From the NCBI RefSeq assembly GCF_025465935.1, contig NZ_JANLNV010000085.1, positions 1-64,000 of the forward strand: a stretch of DNA of 64,000 bases. Direction: 5' to 3'. Below, piece by piece: positions 7,854-17,900 of this stretch (position 1 is its first letter; each line of letters opens with the position of its first letter). Source of the stretch: Pseudomonas sp. 7P_10.2_Bac1. GTDB taxonomy: Bacteria > Pseudomonadota > Gammaproteobacteria > Pseudomonadales > Pseudomonadaceae. The notes below the pieces were generated by a model. It did not search any database. It was not told the origin of the DNA and saw nothing but the letters and a program-made list of their open reading frames with translations. The translations under genes and the position numbers were made by a program.

Positions 7854-8417
7854 GTGAATGTAATAACGCAATTAACTATTACTTCTTCGCTCGCACTTTT
7901 AATGGTGTCATTTAATAGTGCTAAGGCTGATGGACCTTTTAATGGTCTTGTTACTCTGAACGGAGAAATTCTTGATACCGCCTGTGCCATAGGCACTAAC
8001 AGCGCTTATCAAGTGATTGAAATGGATCCCATGCCTGTTGGTCGACTGGTTCGAATTGGTGAAGGTGATCCCTATGCGTTTACCTTGCACTTGGTTAATT
8101 GCTCTCTTTCTCGTAACGACCCTGACCGTCCCGGTGAAAAGTTGCCCGACTGGCAACACGTGCGCGTGACATTTGACGGAGAGCCGGATCGGCAAGGCCG
8201 TTCCTTCGCCGCCAATGGGTCTTCCCAGGGCGTGGCCATTCACATCACCGATTCCGAAGGGCGCGAAAGCATTCCTGGCGTGCCTATGGCGAAGATCCCG
8301 CTCTCAAGTGCTCGGGATCAAGTGCTGCACTACACCCTTAAATTGGTCGGCAATAACCAGCCCCTGTCTGTCGGAAGCCACCGCGCAGCAGTGCGCTTCA
8401 GGCTGGAGTATTTCTGA
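7854..8417 (+). CDS. minor fimbrial subunit
   Basis: About 187 aa. The GTG at 7854 is preferred because it gives a proper signal peptide (ending SAKA); an in-frame GTG at 7821 would add 11 unlikely residues. The mature part has GLVTLNGEILDTAC and a second Cys about 45 residues later (HLVNCSL), the pilin disulfide, and ends VRFRLEYF, a chaperone-binding strand. It is unusual among the pilins here in being closely related in layout to the 11721-12305 gene: both have a polar insert after the second Cys and end in a RFRL/DFRL strand. The first 100 bp are AT-rich. It ends 1 bp before the usher ATG. Confidence 0.75.
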   Translation: MNVITQLTITSSLALLMVSFNSAKADGPFNGLVTLNGEILDTACAIGTNSAYQVIEMDPMPVGRLVRIGEGDPYAFTLHLVNCSLSRNDPDRPGEKLPDWQHVRVTFDGEPDRQGRSFAANGSSQGVAIHITDSEGRESIPGVPMAKIPLSSARDQVLHYTLKLVGNNQPLSVGSHRAAVRFRLEYF

Positions 8418-8418
8418 C

Positions 8419-10977
8419 ATGTACGGCCTGTTTCCCATGCTGAAAGCACCGATGATTAAAACCGCACTGTCCCCGTGCCTGATGGGCGGGTTGATGGCGT
8501 TTGCAGGTTATGCACTGGCCGCCGGTGATATTCAGTTCAATACCGACATCCTCGACCTTAACGATCGTTCCAACATTGATTTGTCGCCGTTCTCGCGCAG
8601 TGGCTTTATCTTGCCCGGCGTTTATCCGATGAACGTGCAGCTCAATAACCAGAGCCTTTCTGAACACCGTGTGGCGTTCATGGCGCCCGATGATGACCCC
8701 AAGGGCAGTGAAGCCTGTCTGTCACCGGAACTGATTGCACTGATGGGGCTCAAGGAAGACAAAGTCGCAGACCTGATCTGGTGGAAAAACGCCCAATGCC
8801 TGGACATGCGTAGCCTGCCAGGCATGGAAGTTGAAGGCGACCTCAGCACCTCGGCCCTGCGTATTTCTTTGCCCCAGGCCTATTTGCAATACACCGCCCA
8901 GAACTGGGACCCACCTTCGCGTTGGGATGAGGGCGTGAGCGGGTTGCTGTTCGATTACAACCTGACCACCCAGACCATTCGCGACAACAGCACCTCCAAC
9001 CGAAATAATTTCAGCGGCAACGGGACACTCGGCGCCAACGTCGGGGCCTGGCGAGTCAGGGCCGACTGGCAAGCGCGGCTCAATGATGAAGGCACCTACC
9101 GCACCCAGAGCATGGAATGGAACCGTATCTATGCCTATCGCGCCGTACCTTCGTTGCAAGCCAAGCTGTCGGTGGGGGAAAACTACCTGTACACGGACCT
9201 GTTCGACAGCTTCCGCTTTACCGGTGTTTCGCTCAACTCCGATGACAGCCAGTTGCCACCCAATTTGCGCGGCTATGCCCCGGAAGTGGTGGGGGTGGCC
9301 CGGACCAACGCAAAAGTCGTTATCAGCCAGCAAGGGCGCGTGCTCTACGAAGCGCTGGTTGCTGCTGGTCCCTTTCGGATTCAGGACCTCAATGATGCGG
9401 TCAGCGGCTCGATGGATGTGCGCGTAGAAGAACAGGACGGTACGGTGCAAACCTTCAAGGTCGAATCCGCCACCGTTCCCTACCTGACCCGTCCCGGCAG
9501 CCTGCGCTTCAAACTGGCGGCAGGCAGGCCGACCAATCTTCAGGAAGGCGACGCTGGCAGCGTTTTCGGCACCGGGGAGTTTTCCTGGGGCGTGAGCAAT
9601 GGTTGGTCGCTGTTTGGCGGGGCCATTACCGATAACAATTACCGCGCTCTGTCGGCCGGTATCGGTCGCGACCTGCTGACCTTCGGCGCTGTGTCTTTGG
9701 ACGCCACCCAGGCCCGCAGCCAACTGCGCGATGGCACCTACAACGGTTCTTCCTACCGGGTCAGTTACTCCAAGACCTTTGAAGAATATGACAGCCAGGT
9801 CACTTTCGCCGGTTACCGGTTTTCCCAAAGGGACTACCTGAGTGTCAGCGAATACCTGGACGTCCTTCACTACGGTGGCGACGCGGGTGGCAGTAAATCC
9901 CTGTACACCGCCACCTTCAACAAGCAGTTCCGCGAGGCCGGACTCTCGGTTTATCTGGATTACAGCAATCAGTCTTACTGGGACCGCCCGGATACCAAGC
10001 GCTGGAACCTGTCCATGTCCCGGTATTTCAATCTGGGGCCGGTCAGAAACATGAGCCTGTCGCTCAACCTGTTCCGCACCCAAGAGCGTGAGCAGCCTGT
10101 GAACAACGGGATGTACTTATCGGTCAGTGTGCCGCTGGGGCAGTCGGGATCGTTGTCCAGCAGCTTCAACCGGAACCAGAACACCAACAGTTATTCCACG
10201 CGCTACAGCGACCGTGTGAATGAGCGAAACCACTATCAACTGTCAGCCAGCGACACGTCAGTCAGCGCTTACCTGAGCCATGTGGGCGATTACGCGGACA
10301 TCGATGTTAGCGCCAGCATGGAACAGGGCAATCGCAGCGGCCTCAGCCTGTCAGCCCGCGGCGGTGGCACCCTGACACGCAACGGCGGGGCCTTGCACCG
10401 CAGTGGCAGCATGGGCGGTACGCGTTTGTTAGTGGACACCGCAGGCGTCGCAGGCGTCCCTGTTCGCGGATACGGCACCCCGAGTCGCAGCAACGGTTTT
10501 GGCAAGGTTGTGATTTCAGACATCAACAGTTACTACCGGACCTCGGCCAGTGTCGATCTCGAAAGCCTGCCGGACAACATCGAAGCCACACAATCGGTCA
10601 CCGAACTGACCCTGACCGAAGGCGCTATCGGCTATCGCAGCCTGGAAGTAATCGGCGGTGAAAAAGCCATGGCTAACCTGCGCCTGCCCGATGGCAGCGT
10701 GCCGCCGTTCGGTGCCACCGTCAAAAACGTCAGGCAACAGGCCACTGGCATCGTCAACGACGCGGGCAGTGTCTACCTGAGCGGCATTGAGCCCAGCTCC
10801 GTCATGATCGTCAGTTGGGGCGGCACCGAGCGCTGCACCCTTTCATTACCTGAGGTACTGCCCACTGATGGGCTGACCTCAACCCTGGACCTGTTGTGTC
10901 AGCCAACCCGCGCCCACCTCACCCCCGCATCGGCAGACCGGCCCATCGCTTCGGAGAAAATAACTCATGACCTTTAA
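8419..10977 (+). CDS. fimD: outer-membrane fimbrial usher (FimD/PapC family)
   Basis: 852 aa from the ATG at 8419; the frame is open upstream but that part overlaps the preceding gene. Signal peptide to about residue 34 (YALA), then the N-terminal chaperone-binding domain (FNTDILDLNDRSNIDLSPF), a 24-strand barrel region with plug and the family stretch FRFTGVSLNSDDSQLPPNLR, and a C-terminal domain with a Cys pair (ERCTLSLP and LLCQP). Length is normal for the family. It receives chaperone-subunit complexes and secretes the growing pilus. It overlaps the chaperone gene by 11 bp. Confidence 0.93.
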   Translation: MYGLFPMLKAPMIKTALSPCLMGGLMAFAGYALAAGDIQFNTDILDLNDRSNIDLSPFSRSGFILPGVYPMNVQLNNQSLSEHRVAFMAPDDDPKGSEACLSPELIALMGLKEDKVADLIWWKNAQCLDMRSLPGMEVEGDLSTSALRISLPQAYLQYTAQNWDPPSRWDEGVSGLLFDYNLTTQTIRDNSTSNRNNFSGNGTLGANVGAWRVRADWQARLNDEGTYRTQSMEWNRIYAYRAVPSLQAKLSVGENYLYTDLFDSFRFTGVSLNSDDSQLPPNLRGYAPEVVGVARTNAKVVISQQGRVLYEALVAAGPFRIQDLNDAVSGSMDVRVEEQDGTVQTFKVESATVPYLTRPGSLRFKLAAGRPTNLQEGDAGSVFGTGEFSWGVSNGWSLFGGAITDNNYRALSAGIGRDLLTFGAVSLDATQARSQLRDGTYNGSSYRVSYSKTFEEYDSQVTFAGYRFSQRDYLSVSEYLDVLHYGGDAGGSKSLYTATFNKQFREAGLSVYLDYSNQSYWDRPDTKRWNLSMSRYFNLGPVRNMSLSLNLFRTQEREQPVNNGMYLSVSVPLGQSGSLSSSFNRNQNTNSYSTRYSDRVNERNHYQLSASDTSVSAYLSHVGDYADIDVSASMEQGNRSGLSLSARGGGTLTRNGGALHRSGSMGGTRLLVDTAGVAGVPVRGYGTPSRSNGFGKVVISDINSYYRTSASVDLESLPDNIEATQSVTELTLTEGAIGYRSLEVIGGEKAMANLRLPDGSVPPFGATVKNVRQQATGIVNDAGSVYLSGIEPSSVMIVSWGGTERCTLSLPEVLPTDGLTSTLDLLCQPTRAHLTPASADRPIASEKITHDL

Positions 10978-11728
10978 TTCACGCGTGGCGCCTTTTTCGC
11001 TCGCCCTGTTGACGTTTTGCCTGGTCAACAACGCCAAGGCTGCCATAGGCCTGGACCGTACGCGGGTGATCTTCGATGGCGGCAAAAGTGCTGTCAGCAT
11101 GAACATCACCAATAACAACAAAGAATTGCCTTATCTGGCCCAAGGCTGGATCGAAGATGAAAAGGGCATAAAGATCACCAGCCCGCTGACGGTCCTGCCG
11201 CCTGTGCAGCGTCTGGAGCCCGGCAAAAACAGCCAGGTAAAAGTCCAGGCATTACCGGCTGCCAAACTCCTGCCCCAGGACCGGGAAACGGTCTACTACT
11301 TCAACCTGCGGGAGATTCCACCGCGCAGCGATAAGGCCAACACCCTGCAAATCGCTTTGCAGACACGCATCAAATTGTTCTACCGACCGGCCTCGATCAT
11401 GCCGACCCAACAGCAACTGGCCAATCCATGGCAGGAACAACTCACTCTGACGCGTCAAGGCGACCATTATCAGGTCAATAACCCGACGCCTTACTACATC
11501 ACCCTGGTGGATGCGCGCAGCAGCAAAGACGCCAAGACCGCCGCCGGTTTTGAACCGCTGATGATAGAGCCCAAAGGCGCCTTGAAACTCGCACCGACCG
11601 TCGCTGACTTGGGCAAGACGCCTTACCTGACCTACATCAACGATTACGGTGGGCGCCCGACGCTGATGTTCACCTGTAACGGCAACACGTGCACGGTCGA
11701 CGTCAAGGCTTCATCGCGCAATGAATAG
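10967..11728 (+). CDS. fimC: periplasmic pilus chaperone (FimC/PapD family)
   Basis: 253 aa. Signal peptide (ending NNAKA), then the two immunoglobulin-like domains. The first has TRVIFDGGKSAVSMNITN with the conserved Arg at its start and the G1-strand motif TLQIALQTRIKLFYRP that donates a strand to subunits. It stabilises pilins in the periplasm and delivers them to the usher. The C-terminus carries a Cys pair (FTCNGNTC), uncommon in the family. Coupled to both neighbours by short overlaps. Confidence 0.92.
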   Translation: MTFNSRVAPFSLALLTFCLVNNAKAAIGLDRTRVIFDGGKSAVSMNITNNNKELPYLAQGWIEDEKGIKITSPLTVLPPVQRLEPGKNSQVKVQALPAAKLLPQDRETVYYFNLREIPPRSDKANTLQIALQTRIKLFYRPASIMPTQQQLANPWQEQLTLTRQGDHYQVNNPTPYYITLVDARSSKDAKTAAGFEPLMIEPKGALKLAPTVADLGKTPYLTYINDYGGRPTLMFTCNGNTCTVDVKASSRNE

Positions 11729-12305
11729 CTCCTTGATGATCCCGATCGCCGTGGCGTTCAGCGGCTTGTTGCTGGCGATATCAGCCAGTCATTCCCGAGC
11801 AGAAGACGAGGGCATGGGCGGCTTGCTGGACATCACCGGCTCGTTGAATCACGCGCCCTGCATGCTGGAAATGACCTCGGCGTACCAGAACGTCGAACTT
11901 AAAAACGTACCCCGTAGTGCGCTGTTGCGCCCCGGCGATATGGCCCCGCCTGTGAGTTTTGAAATGCGTTTTGTGGACTGTCGCCGCATCGCGGGCGGTC
12001 TGCCCAACGAGCGCACCGGCCGGTTGGTCTGGAGCCCTTACGAGCCCGTGGTGTCGGTTGCTTTCTTGGCACCGGTCGACGCGGATGACCCGCGGCTGGT
12101 CAAAGTCCAGGGCATCACCGGCCTGGGGCTGCGCCTGACCGACTCGCTGGGGCGTGATGTACGCATCGGCAGCTGGGGGCAGCCGCTGTTTCTGGTCCAC
12201 GGTCGCGACTCCATGACCTGGTATGTACAAGCCACTCGCACGGCTGCTCCTTTGACCAATGGCGCTTTCCGGGCTGTTGTGGATTTCAGGCTCAACTATG
12301 ACTAA
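11721..12305 (+). CDS. minor fimbrial subunit
   Basis: 194 aa with a signal peptide (about 27 residues). The pilin disulfide is visible as LNHAPCMLEM and RFVDCRRI, and the end FRAVVDFRLNYD is a typical chaperone-recognised strand. Resembles the 7854-8417 subunit in layout. Overlaps the chaperone end by 8 bp and the next pilin by 8 bp. Confidence 0.75.
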   Translation: MNSSLMIPIAVAFSGLLLAISASHSRAEDEGMGGLLDITGSLNHAPCMLEMTSAYQNVELKNVPRSALLRPGDMAPPVSFEMRFVDCRRIAGGLPNERTGRLVWSPYEPVVSVAFLAPVDADDPRLVKVQGITGLGLRLTDSLGRDVRIGSWGQPLFLVHGRDSMTWYVQATRTAAPLTNGAFRAVVDFRLNYD

Positions 12306-12810
12306 TCAAAACCTGATCAAGCCCTCGGCAAAAGCCTGTGTGCTCCTCTTCTGCAGCGCTGTGCTGTGCATGGCTGGGCGCACCGTGCAGGCAGACCTCT
12401 CTGTGGGCATCCAGGGCAAGATCATCGCGCCACCGGCGTGCACCATCAACGGGGGCGGCACTGTGGAAGTGCCCTTCGGGGATGACCTCATTACCACCCA
12501 GATCGACGGTGTGCAGTACCGCACTGTCGTGCGATACACGGTTGTCTGCACGGGGGGCGGATCGAATGCCATGACACTCAAGCTGACAGGCACAGGGGCG
12601 TCATTTGATACGCAGTCTCTTGCCACCAGCAAAACCGATCTTGGGATCCGGTTGTTTATCAATGGTGCGGTATGGCCGCTCAACACGAGCGTGAAATTTA
12701 CTTACCCTCAGTTGCCGGCGATGGAAGCGGTGCCCGTTAAAAGGCCCACCAGTACGCTGGCGGCCGGTGCGTTTTCTGCGACAGCCACTGTGGTGGTTGC
12801 ATCGCAATGA
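12298..12810 (+). CDS. minor fimbrial subunit
   Basis: 170 aa from the ATG at 12298, which overlaps the previous stop (the frame is open 39 bp further up without a ribosome site). Signal peptide ends TVQA. The conserved features are IQGKIIAPPACTIN and a second Cys in YTVVCTGGG. The IDGVQYRTVVRY stretch is closely matched in the next gene, so the two are tandem paralogues, probably adaptor subunits near the tip. Confidence 0.78.
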   Translation: MTNQNLIKPSAKACVLLFCSAVLCMAGRTVQADLSVGIQGKIIAPPACTINGGGTVEVPFGDDLITTQIDGVQYRTVVRYTVVCTGGGSNAMTLKLTGTGASFDTQSLATSKTDLGIRLFINGAVWPLNTSVKFTYPQLPAMEAVPVKRPTSTLAAGAFSATATVVVASQ

Positions 12811-12823
12811 TGAGGAACCTGTC

Positions 12824-13303
12824 ATGAAACTCTGCAAACTGCTTTCGCTGTACGCCCTGTGTTCCCTGGGAATAAGCACAAGCGCCTCAGCCAACCTTGC
12901 GTTCAGTGGCACTTTGGTGGAGCCACCGGTATGCACCATCAACAATGGCAATACGATCACCATTGATTTCAAGGATGTAGGGATCAACAAGGTGGATGGC
13001 GTCAACTACCGAGAGGCGGTGAACTACACGATCAGCTGTGCCGGCAGCACCTTGCCATGGGAAATGGTGTTGACCGTCAGGGGCACAGCCACAACGTTTG
13101 ATCCGGCTGCTGTGCAATCCAATGTGGCCGATCTTGGTATTCATATGCTGCAGGATGGCCGCGCGTTTAACCTCAATACGCCCATGGTCATCAACCCCCA
13201 GGCGCCACCCGTATTGGAAGCCGTGCCTGTAAAACTGCTCGGCTCTTCGCTGCGTGCCGGTGCGTTTAACGCTGCCGCAACCTTGCTGGCCGAATACCAA
13301 TGA
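12824..13303 (+). CDS. minor fimbrial subunit, paralogue of the preceding gene
   Basis: 159 aa from the ATG at 12824, preceded by a GAGGA ribosome site. Signal peptide ends SASA. It shares the frame FSGTLVEPPVCTINNG, VDGVNYREAVNYTISC and a final AGAFNAAATLLAEYQ with the upstream pilin, pointing to a local duplication. Likely a tip-fibrillum adaptor; its exact position in the pilus cannot be read from sequence. Confidence 0.78.
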   Translation: MKLCKLLSLYALCSLGISTSASANLAFSGTLVEPPVCTINNGNTITIDFKDVGINKVDGVNYREAVNYTISCAGSTLPWEMVLTVRGTATTFDPAAVQSNVADLGIHMLQDGRAFNLNTPMVINPQAPPVLEAVPVKLLGSSLRAGAFNAAATLLAEYQ

Positions 13304-13315
13304 GGGGCCCGGATC

Positions 13316-13870
13316 ATGGAGCGTGAAACGCAAACCTCGGGCTGGCACGTGCTGGCAATGACCGCGCTGCTGAGCGCTCCACTGTTGCTCTGCGGCAAAG
13401 CGCAGGCGGCGGACAACTTGAGTTTTATCGGTAACCTGGTGGTTGAAGCGTGCACGATTCGACCGGGCGACGAGGCACAGAGGCTGGAGTTCAGAGACGC
13501 GTCCAGTCGCGATTTGTACATGCACAGTCGTACAGAAGGACGGGCCTTCGAGATCCATCTTGAGGGCTGTGATACCAGCCTTGCCGATTCGGTTACCACC
13601 ACATTCAGCGGTATTGAAAACGCCGAACTCCCAGGGCTGTTGAAGCTGGATGGAGGCAGTACGGCCTCGGGTATCGCGATAGGCATCGAAACGCCCGCCA
13701 ACCAACCCTTGCCCTTAAACGTGGCCAGCGAAAAGCAAACATTAACCGATGGCTCAAATGTTATTTCGCTCAAGGCTTATATAAGAGCTGAGCCCAAAGC
13801 GATTAGCGATCGCTTGATCGTAGCAGGTGTTTTTACTGCGACATCAACCTTTACCTTGGATTACCCGTAA
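13316..13870 (+). CDS. minor fimbrial subunit
   Basis: 184 aa, signal peptide to about residue 31 (KAQA). Pilin disulfide in LVVEACTIRPGDE and LEGCDTSLAD, and a C-terminal strand FTATSTFTLDYP. The stretch FEIHLEGCDTSLADSVTTTF aligns with the major subunit's FKIKLVGCDTSTLKTVSTTF, so it is closer to the FimA-type gene at the operon start than to the two pilins just before it. Confidence 0.78.
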   Translation: MERETQTSGWHVLAMTALLSAPLLLCGKAQAADNLSFIGNLVVEACTIRPGDEAQRLEFRDASSRDLYMHSRTEGRAFEIHLEGCDTSLADSVTTTFSGIENAELPGLLKLDGGSTASGIAIGIETPANQPLPLNVASEKQTLTDGSNVISLKAYIRAEPKAISDRLIVAGVFTATSTFTLDYP

Positions 13871-13963
13871 GCCAATGAAGGCCACGCGTCAGTCGAACTC
13901 TACGAAACGGTCTTGACGCTCTCCCGTCACTTTCACCACGGCTGTCGCCTATGTGGACTCCCT

Positions 13964-14758
13964 ATGTTTAAGATCCTTAGATACACATTCACCAGCGCCG
14001 GCATTCTGGCCGTCATCGCTACCCAAAATATGGCCATAGCCGACATTGTCTATGCGAACGGTAATCTCTTGCCCAACCGCGGCTACCTACAGCGTTGGGC
14101 GGCTGCTGGTGGGACCACGCCAGGCGTTGTATCGTGCGGCGCGACCACCTGTGCAGTTGGCTTGGCGTACCAGTGGTACAGTCAAGGCCATCCCGGATAC
14201 TACTGGCACTTTGTTGGCGACTGGGTCATCGTGAATTCAGGGACCCTGTGGAACGATGCGGTACGTCAGTGGATCAACAAGTTTGGGAGATCGGGGAGTG
14301 ATACCAGCTATTGGGACCCCCGAGGCAGCACGCTCACATCAACCTGCATGCGAGCCAGTCAACCTTACGATCTTGCGGAAGGGCAGATCCCCGTGCGCGC
14401 TGCCTGCAATTCCATATTGCCCGCGCCCGCAAAATGCGATTTCAGCACCCAGGCGATCACCCTCAACCACAACACGATCGACAAGAACGCCGTCAACGGC
14501 CACACCGCCACCACCCAGTTCAATGTCTCCTGCACTTCACCGGTCACGGTCAAGGTGGATAACGTACAGGGCAACGGGCCCACACAGGTGCTGCCGGGGA
14601 TAACCTCGACTGTCCAGATAGACGGCCGTGCACTCGGTTCACAGCTGCAATGGCAAACAGGTACGACCACGCACACGGCGACCTCCAGGCTCACGGATAC
14701 AGGCACGTCACTCGGTGATTTCAACGCCTACATTGTACTGCGCCTTACCATCCTCTGA
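13964..14758 (+). CDS. probable two-domain fimbrial tip adhesin (MrpH-like)
   Basis: 264 aa from the ATG at 13964. Signal peptide to about residue 27 (MAIA), then an N-terminal domain of some 145 residues with no pilin features but many aromatics and four Cys (VSCGATTC, then STCMRASQ and RAACNS), and a C-terminal pilin domain starting KCDFSTQAITLNHNTI and containing VNGHTATTQFNVSC. The split into receptor-binding plus pilin domain, and the terminal position in the operon, are those of tip adhesins; the pilin-domain wording recalls Proteus MrpH. The ligand is unknown. MrpH binds zinc through histidines, but I cannot map that site here. Confidence 0.7.
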   Translation: MFKILRYTFTSAGILAVIATQNMAIADIVYANGNLLPNRGYLQRWAAAGGTTPGVVSCGATTCAVGLAYQWYSQGHPGYYWHFVGDWVIVNSGTLWNDAVRQWINKFGRSGSDTSYWDPRGSTLTSTCMRASQPYDLAEGQIPVRAACNSILPAPAKCDFSTQAITLNHNTIDKNAVNGHTATTQFNVSCTSPVTVKVDNVQGNGPTQVLPGITSTVQIDGRALGSQLQWQTGTTTHTATSRLTDTGTSLGDFNAYIVLRLTIL

Positions 14759-14778
14759 TAAAGCGTGTGCGTACCTAT

Positions 14779-14804
14779 GCCCTTGGTGGCTCACCCCCAA
14801 GGGC
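14779..14804 (+). terminator. hairpin after the first fimbrial operon
   Basis: GCCCTTGG and CCAAGGGC (14779-14786 with 14797-14804) form an 8-bp stem 20 bp after the adhesin stop. There is no long T run (CCGAATCTTT follows), so it is a weak or rho-assisted terminator candidate between convergent genes. Confidence 0.5.
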
Positions 14805-14905
14805 CGAATCTTTAAACGCGCTGTGTCGTCGCCCGTATTCAGCACGGGATTCACCCCGTGACGCGTTGATCAACATCCGGGTGTCATACATACCGGGCGA
14901 ACTGT

Positions 14906-17900
14906 TCACAGCCGGTACACTTCAATCACCTCCAGTAACTGCGACATGGCTTCGTATTGATCATCGACCCGCTCAGCCAATTGCGCCCAGTTGGCCGTCA
15001 GGCAGGCTTTTTCCAGATCCTCACAGCACTGCAACAAGTGCCGCGCCCTGACCATCCGTGCACCGCTCTTGACCTTGTGCGCTACCTGGCTCATGCCCGG
15101 CAGATCGTGTTTGGTAAAGGCTTGCAGCAGCGCCGCCATGTCCTCTTCCATGCTGTTGATCAGCGGTTCTATCAGGTGTTTGAGAGCCTCGATATCGCCG
15201 TGGGTCAAGCGCTGCAGGGCAGCCAGATCGATGTGCGTATCCGAGCTGTGTAAATCGTTGTCCACGGTTTGCGGCACCGGGGCCAGGTCCACGGACGCTA
15301 GCCGCGCCTGCAGGTTATGCAGGCTGATCGGCTTGAACAGGCAATCATTCATCCCGGCCGTGAGGCAGCGCTCAACTTCACCGGTCTGGGCATTCGCCGT
15401 AAAACCGACAATCAGAATAGGGTGCGCACCACGAGCGGCTTCCTCGCTGCGAATGGCCTGGGCCAATTCATAGCCGTTCATGATCGGCATGGCACAGTCG
15501 GTCATGATCAGATCAAACGGCTGCGCTCTCCAGGCTTTGAGCGCTTGTGCGCCTTCGTTGGCCTCCAGCGCGGTATGCCCCAGGTACCCGAGTTGTTTCG
15601 TGAGCAGACGGCGGTTGGGCGGGTAGTCATCGACGACCAGAACCTTCAAGGCGCGCGATGTCGGTATCGACTCATTGCCCCGCACCTCCGTTGGCAGGAC
15701 CGAGAGCAGCGTCACAATATCCAAGGCCAGGGTAATGCGGGTTCCCTTGCCAGGAGTGCTGTCCAATTGCAGGGTGCCGCCCATCATCTCGCACAGTTGG
15801 CGGCTGATCTTCAGGCCCAGCCCTGAGCCGCCGGGCTGCCTGTTATGGATATTGATCTGAGAAAAGGGGCTGAACAGCCGTTGCTGATCGTCTTGCGAAA
15901 TACCGATACCGGTGTCTTCGACCTGGACACAAATACTCAGTCGCTCACCGTCCTGCGAGTTTTTGGCCCGCACGCTCAGCCGCACATGGCCGCTGTCCGT
16001 GAACTTGATTGCATTGCTCAACAGGTTCGACAGCACCTGGCGAAAGCGCACCGGGTCAATCAACACATCGGTGTTGATCTTGGGATCGAGCTCAAAACTG
16101 ACCAGCAGGCCTTTTTTCTCGGCAACCGCTTCAAACACCCGTGCGGTGGACTCCACCAGCTTCATCAGATGCGTGCGCTGCTGGTTGAGTGGCATGCGCC
16201 CGGACTCGATCTGCGCAATATCCAGAATGTCTCCAATCAGTTCCAGCAACCCCTGGGCCGCTTGCGAGGCCACTTCAAGGCTGCCGCTGTCCACCAGTCC
16301 TTGTTCTGCCTTTTTGGTCGCCAGCTCCAGCATCCCGATCACGGCATTCATGGGGGTGCGGATTTCATGGCTCATGGTGGTCAGGAAATCGCTTTTTGCC
16401 ATATTGGCTTGCTCGGCCTGCTTTTTAGCATCCTGCAATTGCTCAACCAGTTGCTGGCGCTCGCTGATATCAATCCAGCCGCCGATAATGCCGACCACCT
16501 CGTTATCACTCCCCCGATAGGGCAGTATCCAGTGGTAAATGGTCAGAACCTGTGAGTTGGGCAACTCCAAAGGATGATCGCGGACCAGCGCCCGGCCTTC
16601 CTGCATGACCTGCATGTAATCCCGGTGATAGGCGGCATGCTGCTGCATCGACGTCAGTGAATGTTCGAGCAGGGTTTTGCCGATCACCGCCTCGCGCTCG
16701 ACGCCAAACGTATCCAGGTAGCCTTCGTTGCAGATCAGCAGACGACCCTTGCGATCACGCACATAAATGGGGTGTGGCGTGCCGTCAATCAGTGCCCGCA
16801 TGAACGCCAATTGATCGCTCAAGGCCCGCTCGGCCTGATCCCGTTTGCGCACCACTCGGCGCAAGTAAGTGATCCACACAATCGCGATCACCAGCACTGC
16901 GCCCGCAAACGCCGAGATGCGGATGATCGACGAGCGATTGCGCACCCAGAAGCGGTTATCCAGCATCACGGCGCTGTGCCAGCGCGCAGTCAGGCTGTCC
17001 ATTTCTTCGGGCGTGATACTGGCCAGCGCCTTGCTCAGAATCCCGTGCAGCATGGGGGCCTTGGCATTCACGGCCAATGAAAACTGGGCGGGCACAATGC
17101 CCACGGTGCTGCTGATTTTTAATTGCGTGGCGTAATGCTGCTGGATCAGATAACGCGCACTGATCAGGTTGAGCACAGCCCCTTGCACGTCACCTTTGCT
17201 GGCCATTTCCAGGGCGTGTGCGGAGTTGTGCGCGGGGATCAGTTGCACGTCCGGATGGTGCTGCGTCAGGTAGGTGCTGACGTTATTGTCGATCACCAGT
17301 GCGACACGCTTGCCATTTAGTGTGTCCAGCGCTTGCGGGCTGCCCGTCGGCAGCCGTGTGACCAGTACAAAGGGCGTGGAAATATAGGGTTTGGTAAAGC
17401 GCAGTACATGCTCGCGGCTGGGGCTGGCAGTGAATGCCGGCGTCAAGTCGGCACGCTCTTGTTGTACGTCCTCGATCAGATCCGACACGGACTTGCTGCG
17501 TACCCATTCGAATGTGATCCCGGTGCTCAGGCTGATCTTGGCCAGCAGATCGGCGGCCAAGCCATTGAACACACCCTGGTCGTTAAAAAAGGTAAACGGC
17601 ATGAAGTCTTCGGACACGGCCACTTTGAGGCGCGGATGGGCCTCGATCCAGCGCTGTTCAGAAGGGCTCAGTTGCAAAGGGCCGCGTCGTTCGATGCTCA
17701 TTGTGCTGGCGCCCCAGCGGTGCAGGATAGCGTTGTTGTAGGCGGGCGGAATCGCCGCCAGCGTCGAGTTGATCAGGCGCAGCAGGCGCGGGTTGGGATG
17801 ATGCACGGCAAACGCAAAGGAGCGCTGTTCAAGGCGCGAAAAATCCCGAATGTACACGTTGTTCAAGTAGTTCTTGGTAATCAGGTAGTGGGCGCTGATG

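Noticed and set aside
8722..10083. 453-codon open frame on the minus strand
   Set aside because: Antisense to the locus 1 usher; composition is that of a complementary-strand frame.
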